This document shows, piece by piece, positions 57,881 through 64,000 of a stretch of DNA of 64,000 nt. Every line of letters starts with the position of its first letter. Within the stretch, counting starts at the first letter, position 1. The translations under genes and the position numbers were made by a program. The DNA is from Apostichopus japonicus (taxonomy: Eukaryota; Echinodermata; Holothuroidea; Aspidochirotida; Stichopodidae), in NCBI RefSeq assembly GCF_037975245.1, contig NC_092571.1:23007564-23071563 (forward strand), in the 5' to 3' direction. The notes under the pieces were generated by a model. The model saw only the letters and a program-made list of their open reading frames with translations, searched no databases and was not told where the DNA came from.

Positions 57881-60855
57881 ATAGGTGTTGTGTAACGTGT
57901 TGTACGAATGTTTGTATTACGTACAGGAAGGTGGTTGGGTATGACTCGTTAACAGTACTCAGGATATAACTGTAATCAAGTCATATGAGAGAGGGCCTTG
58001 GCCTAGTTTAATTAACGACAATATTACTCAACAACTTGAACAGTTTTTATATAAAAAGCTAAGGAAATATACAATTTTCATGGCCTTTTGCTTACTAATG
58101 AACTACCGTATAATTAAACTTATAAATTGCATTATTATTAAGTTTGTATGTCAAATACTGGCGGCAATTTACCAAAATCAACGCAGAAAAGTTTTACCGT
58201 TAATAAGCTCATTTTTTCAGAAAAGCCATCCAGAACACTTTATAATGAGAACATTGTCGCGTTATACTCATGTCATTATAACGCTTCGAGTGATTCAAAC
58301 CGCGTAGAAATGATTTCGTGAGGACAATTTTCATTTCTTAATCAAATTTTGATTGTTCATTGTAAATTCAGTGGCTATATAGCTAAGAGCGTTCGAGTGG
58401 AATTAAGGACTGGAAAGTTATTCCTGACTAGACCAATTTCTGCCTAACAATATCGCAAGTGGCAGCTTATGAGGATTTGAAATACAATTTGAAAACAAGT
58501 TTTAAAACCAGCGTCACCATTTTAGAAATTAGAGAGAGTATATGACGCCCTTTATGTGGTAAATACTTTTTAAATATGAATCATTCTCTTTGTAAACTGA
58601 ATTTCTAGTATAAAAATTAGCATAAATAGCATAAAAATAGCAAGACTTATACGTTATTAAAAAAAATTATGATCAACTTATTTACCTGTTTTCCCAAATT
58701 AAAGTAACTATTTTGTGACTGATTGTCTCAATTTGTTTTAGTATGTATTTATTTATTTATTGTGTTTTTTTTTTGTGTTTCACCAAATATTTCCAGTACA
58801 TTTTCTGACAAATTAGAGTTTCTGTGGAAAACGATTCTATAAGTATCGTACTTCTGTTTTTCTCCATTTCCACGCACGAATTTGATATGTATAATTTAAA
58901 ATATTTGTTCACTTGACTTATTGTTTACTTTCATATGTATATGTAAATATTGAGTATTTATGCTGTAAATAAACTGTTTCATTGTCATTTTCATTGCCAA
59001 CTTCAACAACTGGGGTATATTACGGGAGATGCATAATGCTTTGATTGTCTGTGTAGAAGTAAATTTATCAAATTGTATTGTTAAACAGTCATAGTAATAG
59101 AAATTAATAGCACCGTATTTATTCTTTGTCTCTTCTTGGACTATGAAATATAAAGAATAAAAATTTGCTTAGAGGAGTCCCCCTTTAAGTCTCCCTATTA
59201 CCGTAGAGTGCTCGCAATGTTTACAATGGTCAGCTGAAGTCATACTAAGTATAGCAGATACGTCCTATATTATTTTAGCCTCCATAGAAGGCGTCCTAAA
59301 ATATCGCTTCCGTATACCTGAATATGCCACGGTTTAATTTGTTTCTTTGTTTTATACCATATTTGAAATTAATTCTGACGATCACTTTCATTTGGTTTTA
59401 TAAGGTTTCATATCAGACTGGGTTTCAATGCACTTCGAATCAAATAAAGATTTCAAATAATCCTCTCTGTGAAATATGTTATTACGATCTATCCGAAAAG
59501 GTCAGTCGTTTTAATAACGAATAATACCTTTCAAGGTGCCCGAAGCAAAGAGTTAATGCGACTGAATGAGAAGATACGAAGTCTACTAATTCAGTTTTTA
59601 AAATCGTCTACATATTTTTACCTCAGCCCCCGGAGACCAACACCAAATGGTTTTCGTAGATGAAGTAACGTCTTAAATCTGTTCCGGAGGAAAAGAAAAC
59701 GTCCCGTAAAAAGAAAACGACAGTCTGTCGTCCCATGAAAGATATGTACCCGACGAAGAGAATTTTGAGGAGATTATCACGGAAACAGTTGGTGAGTGAT
59801 TAAATTGGTACGAGGGGGGAGAAATTTAAACATAATGAAACACGTTATGAACCCTGCCAAAAAGATTCCTAAGTGGTGGCCAACATTAAGAGTAGGCTAT
59901 TAATGTTGGCCACCATCACGGGCTTCCGCTGGGGGAGGGAAATCATAGTAGTTCTATAGTAAAGGGACCCCCCCCCCAAGAAAAAGGGAAGATGATAAAC
60001 AACTGTTCATTTCTTCAAAAAATAAGGTTAACCTGATGAATTGTGGTGGTTAACCGGTTAATTTGTTTGATTGCCAACCGGATTTGTGACAACGAGACGT
60101 GTGATTTACTCCACTGTTTTCGCTTCAGCGGGCGTAATACATGTAACTTGTACTTGGTGAGTGTAGGGTGTGGGTGGGGGGGGGGGTATACCTCATGCAT
60201 ACTGTAATGACAAAGTGATCTCCAAAGTATTCAGTGATCTCCAAAAGAGGAAGAGCATAATGAGAGTATTTGACCACACTAAGGTTTTTTTCTACGCTTA
60301 GACGGTAAAGTATATATGTATGCATTATGGTAATATATATGGTGCAAACACACTGATACAAGTTTACACTGTCCCGTATATAAATATGCAAAAATGTGAT
60401 GAAACAATAGTGGCTCCAGAACAATCATCGTAAGGTGGCGGATCTGGCATAATTTGTTGGACTAGGGGGGGGGGGGGGGGAGTAGGCGGTGTGCTGTTGG
60501 GAGGTCAAATATTGTTAGCTACCGCGATATTTTAGCCAAAGACAGAAGTGCATTTAAAGAAAACCTCGGTAAAGTGTGAAAAATGCACACGCGGAAAGCG
60601 TGATAGATTTTTTTGACTGTGTACCTATAATATTTGTACGAAATTATGTCTGCAAATAATTTCGAAAGACTACCCCACCCCTCCTCCTCGGGCCCCTCGC
60701 TGGATCGACCGTTGGTGTCACATGTCAAAGATTCGTACTCAAATTAGTTTCACGATTCAGTGTGTAAGTTAACGGATAATTTAATGTGGTTGGCTACTGG
60801 TATAGTAAGTAGAATGTTATTTCTGAGTTGATCATTAAGGTAGACATGTTTAACA
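57881..60855. other. non-coding stretch
   Basis: Holds the hairpin at 59874-59915, C/G homopolymer runs (59969-59978, 60175-60187, 60465-60481) and a short direct repeat GTGATCTCCAAA at about 60216-60246. A basic open stretch at 59690-59793 ending at a GTGAGT donor-like site was considered and not called. Confidence 0.4.
59874..59915. repeat. perfect 16-bp hairpin with 10-base loop
   Basis: TGGTGGCCAACATTAA at 59874-59889 and its exact inverse complement at 59900-59915. Confidence 0.85.
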
Positions 60856-60859
60856 GCAG

Positions 60860-61165
60860 ATACTGCTATATGCAGACGAGGAGTACCAGTACAACTAGAA
60901 TTATCCTTGTTATGAGTACAACTACAAGAACAAGGCTCTATAAGTATACGAGCATATATAGTTCCCGTACGAATACGAGTTAAAGGCTATGCGCACTCAT
61001 ACAAGAACATGAACTTACACTAGTTAAGAATTCATTTCAAAATGTCATGAGTATAGGTAGCTTACGAGTGAGAGAACATGTTTCCTGAGTGCCGGATTGC
61101 CAGTACGACTGTAGACAAAATGCTAGAATTGAAAATGCTAGAATACGAGTACGAGTACTCTCTTA
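60860..61165. repeat. cluster of degenerate TACGAGTA words
   Basis: Variants GAGTACCAGTACAACTA, ATGAGTACAACTACAAG, AAGTATACGAGCAT, CCGTACGAATACGAGT, CTTACGAGTGAG and AATACGAGTACGAGTACTC at irregular spacing. This is the inverse of the words at 22800-23105 and runs directly into the AGACTGA cluster. Confidence 0.6.
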
Positions 61166-61171
61166 AAATGA

Positions 61172-61452
61172 GAGACTGAAATTTCAGTCTAATCGACTGA
61201 AATTTCAGTCTAATGATGGATGGGATAAGGGATCAGACTACTTAGACTGAATTTCAGTCTGAAATGTAAAGACTGAAGGTCAGTCTTAATTAGACTGAGT
61301 ACTCTGCAGTCTAATAGACTGAAAATCAAACCACTTTTGACTGAACAGTCAGCAGTTTAGACTGATTTATTGCAGCACCAGTCTTAATTAGATTGAATAC
61401 GCTCAGTCTATTAGACTGATATCAGACTGAACAGTCGCTCCTTTAGACTGAA
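61172..61452. repeat. dense AGACTGA / TCAGTCT palindromic word cluster
   Basis: In about 280 bp the word GACTGA occurs about 11 times and its complement or near variants (CAGTC) about 9 times, in alternating orientation and with irregular spacing. AGACTGAAATTTCAGTCT at 61172-61189 is a perfect 18-base palindrome and is almost repeated at once (CGACTGAAATTTCAGTCT). There is no fixed period, so it is not a normal satellite. Confidence 0.8.
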
Positions 61453-62031
61453 TTATTACACATCACAGCTATACTGTTAATCTTATAAACTGCAAATCCT
61501 GGATTGAACAAGCTTTTCTATTGATCCTCCGTGTTAGCTTGGTGCTGGAATTCTTCAATATAGATGCATTTAAGGCCATCAAAGACAACATTCAATGATC
61601 TGTTAATGCAGGGGAATTTACTGAAAGGTGCTACTTCATTGGGTGACTTCGCCTTCACATCCAATCATGTTAGGCTATAAAGACCAGAAAATCGTTGTGA
61701 CAGTCACACACAAAGTACATTAAAAATGGTATTCCATCTAGAAATATAATTGTCAATATCCACCGAACAGTAATTTTATTTCCACTAACTCACTAATATA
61801 TTCTTATAGAATTTTCGTTATCATATTAAAAAAAAAACAGAAATCAAAACTACAATATTCTGAGGGATGTTCAACAAAACATGTTATCTTTGCAACAAAC
61901 GTTCAAATTAAAAAGATGCTTTACATAACAGTGACATATTTTCAGTTCAATATTAATCTGTCAAATTTCTGCTTGAATTGGGCCATCTAAAATGTTCTTT
62001 AATTTTTTTGAAAAAGGATTAGGTGAGTTGA
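61453..62031. other. non-coding stretch
   Basis: No exon, RNA gene or element recognised between the word cluster and the hAT-like mini-element. Confidence 0.4.
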
Positions 62032-62150
62032 GAACAGATCAGTGGTGTCGCCAATGGGTGGCCTGGGGAACCCCTCCCCCAAGAGGGAATTCACAAATAG
62101 ACATGTCACCAACCAAAATTCATATGTCTGGCAACACCACTGCAACAGAA
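62032..62150. mobile_element. 103-bp hAT-like mini-element with TIRs and 8-bp duplication
   Basis: The element at 62040-62142 starts CAGTGGTGTCGCCA and ends with TGGCAACACCACTG. The flanking 8-mers GAACAGAT and CAACAGAA match at 6 of 8. CAGTG termini with an 8-bp duplication fit hAT. It is too short to encode anything. Confidence 0.6.
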
Positions 62151-62170
62151 AGCACTTTAAATTCTTTGTA

Positions 62171-62191
62171 TATTACCACCAGGTGGTAATA
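62171..62191. repeat. 21-base perfect palindrome
   Basis: TATTACCACC and GGTGGTAATA separated by a single A. Confidence 0.85.
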
Positions 62192-64000
62192 CCCTGGAAT
62201 TCATTGACAACACTGCTGTAAATTGAGTCGTTATATACCCAGCTGATCCCATCTCCCGATCTCACTGAACTTTAAATTTTCCACTGTAAAGGATATAGTA
62301 ACTATACGATCCTGCCTTTACAAAAGGGATAGGATGGAAACACGACGATAGTACAATGGATCTGGTACATTGCCTTTTTTCCAGTTGTAAATCAATAATG
62401 TATAGAAGCAACAATTTCTTAGAATGATTTCAAAATGGGGAAAACATATGACAAATTTTCAGCAGGTTATTTATAAAATATTAGGAATGGTTAAACTATA
62501 TATCAGTGCCGTCAACATTTAAATACTTTGTGTTTCAATGATATAGATTGGCGATTGCTGAAAGTCATTATCCAGCACACACAAAACAACATATTACAAG
62601 CAGTTAACAGAATGGCACTAACTTCATAATGGCTATTAGATAAACATGAATTATTATATACTGCATTCACAATTTCATGATATGGCATTCATATAAAGCA
62701 AATTTGTATGCAAAAACAGCACATGTGACTATTATACCACCCTCAATTATTTCTTAACTTTCTGATAGTAATCATGTATAGTGATTTTGATTGGGATTTC
62801 AATCAAATTTTGAAGTTTTATAAATTAACTGACGTGAATCATTTAATGTCGGGCTCAAGCTGAAAAAAAAATGTGACTCAAAGTCGACTAAAAAATAATG
62901 AGGAAAGGATATTCTCAAATGGAATTTTCTACAGTTACTGAATTTATAATAATCAGGTTACTTGCTTTTCATGGCACAAGTTATGGAATATTGTGCATAA
63001 TAAATAATATTAGCTTAATTAATTGCTTAATTAAATAAACCTTCAACATAGTGAGTGCAGTGAAATGTGGGAACATTAAAGAAAACATTAAAATAACATG
63101 CTCGAAAAATCATACAACAAAGTTTTTTTGGCAACTAGGTGTTTGTTTAATTACATTCATAATTAGATCAGTATCATTAAAAAACATTTTTGACAACCAA
63201 AAATCAATGAAATATTTATTTCTGGAGCCCTATTCATATAAAACTGTTGGTAAACTCTGGGTAATCAATTTAACATTTTAGGGTATGTGTTAGTTACTCC
63301 TTAAAGGTATTGAAGACTTGTCCCAAACAGCATGCAGCCATCTGAAAAAGTTCACTTTCTGTTGCTTGCAAGTGATGTTTGTTCGTGTCGCTAACAAAGA
63401 CAGACAGTAATGAAACGTGATACCTTGATATCTTTAGCTGGACCTGAGATGTTCATCGCTGTATCGTTTATACACTGTGATGTGGGTATTGACCGCAGCT
63501 GTATGTACTGACTGTACACTAGTGTCTAATTACCGTCGGTAGCAAGCTGTGTTTGTATTTTCTGGGATCGATGGCAGTGTCTAACACTTCTGTCACACCT
63601 CATTTGAAACTAGGTCAGATTACCGGCATTAGACGTTCTTTTTGCGCGAGTCTTCACACCCTTTTAAAGTTACTCCACGCTGACAGACGGGGTTCCGGCC
63701 TACAGAGCAATAAAATGTAACATTCACTCCTTGAAATTACTCCATGCTGACTGCCCTTATTGATGTGGCAAGGATTCGGACTAGAGACTTCACTTCTGTT
63801 GGTTGCAAAATTCCATACACCATGGAAGCATGGAACTCACAGTGTAGAGGGGGTGTATAGTCTATGTTAAATGTATGTTCTACGCCTCTGTCCCTGTTGG
63901 AATGGCCAGTTTATCTGCCACAATGACGAATTGTTTGGGGTTCAATTCTGGTCCGAGAGATAGGATGAAAGGCTGCCAATATTGTCCTTGTCTGCCCTGT
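62192..64000. other. non-coding stretch to the window end
   Basis: AT-rich to about 63,280, then GC-richer DNA that reads like an interspersed repeat (related ACTCCACGCTGAC and ACTCCATGCTGAC blocks at about 63,671 and 63,740). A B-box-like GGTTCAATTCTGG near 63,938 suggests a tRNA-type SINE at the right edge. No protein-coding exon is seen. Confidence 0.4.

Noticed and set aside
59640..59793. Possible exon ending at a GTGAGT donor
   Set aside because: The best frame has a stop at 59707 and no acceptor with a pyrimidine tract precedes the open part.

Overview
The window is AT-rich animal nuclear DNA: isolated exons with GT/AG splice sites, long introns, many (TA)n microsatellites, several transposon and SINE remnants, and no operons, ribosome-binding sites or CRISPR arrays. 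The SINE types, the density of (TA)n tracts and the Ig/mucin-like membrane proteins suggest a marine invertebrate deuterostome. An echinoderm such as a sea cucumber is my best guess, but no marker gene proves it. Most of the 64 kb is non-coding.

Three genes are well supported. (1) On the plus strand at 5179-7461, a 760-residue type I membrane protein has a signal peptide, three Ig-like regions, a long Thr/Ser-rich stalk with three 49-residue repeats, one transmembrane helix and a short tail. (2) On the minus strand at 23520-21401, a two-exon gene encodes a secreted 308-residue protein with eight cysteines, which I cannot assign to a family. (3) On the minus strand at 55239-32321, four phase-compatible exons spread over 23 kb encode a second mucin-like type I membrane protein: signal peptide, Thr-rich ectodomain, transmembrane exon and acidic cytoplasmic exon. 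Its last exon was not found. Weaker coding candidates lie at 2883-2614 (two small exons, minus) and at 515-68 (minus, frame-broken).

Layout: 0-8 kb holds the weak minus-strand fragments and the Ig/mucin gene. 8-20 kb is a repeat-rich intergenic stretch with a CCTGGTCA word cluster, a U2-snRNA-headed SINE, a tRNA-type SINE, a 453-bp hAT-type MITE, a three-copy dispersed repeat and a second, older U2-headed SINE copy. 20-28 kb holds the secreted-protein gene, then a short TIR element, then a duplicated and decayed copy of the gene that lacks exon 1. 28-32 kb is plain intergenic DNA. 32-55 kb is the large split gene, with a 289-bp triplicate tandem repeat beside its second exon. 55-64 kb is intergenic, with a tRNA-derived SINE, microsatellites, a clustered ACTCGTA/AGACTGA palindromic word array and a 103-bp hAT-like mini-element.

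The genes are not an operon and nothing shows a shared pathway, although all three well-supported products are secreted or cell-surface proteins. The most unusual items are the U2-snRNA-derived SINE family and the short-word clusters, especially the AGACTGA/TCAGTCT array near 61.2-61.45 kb.
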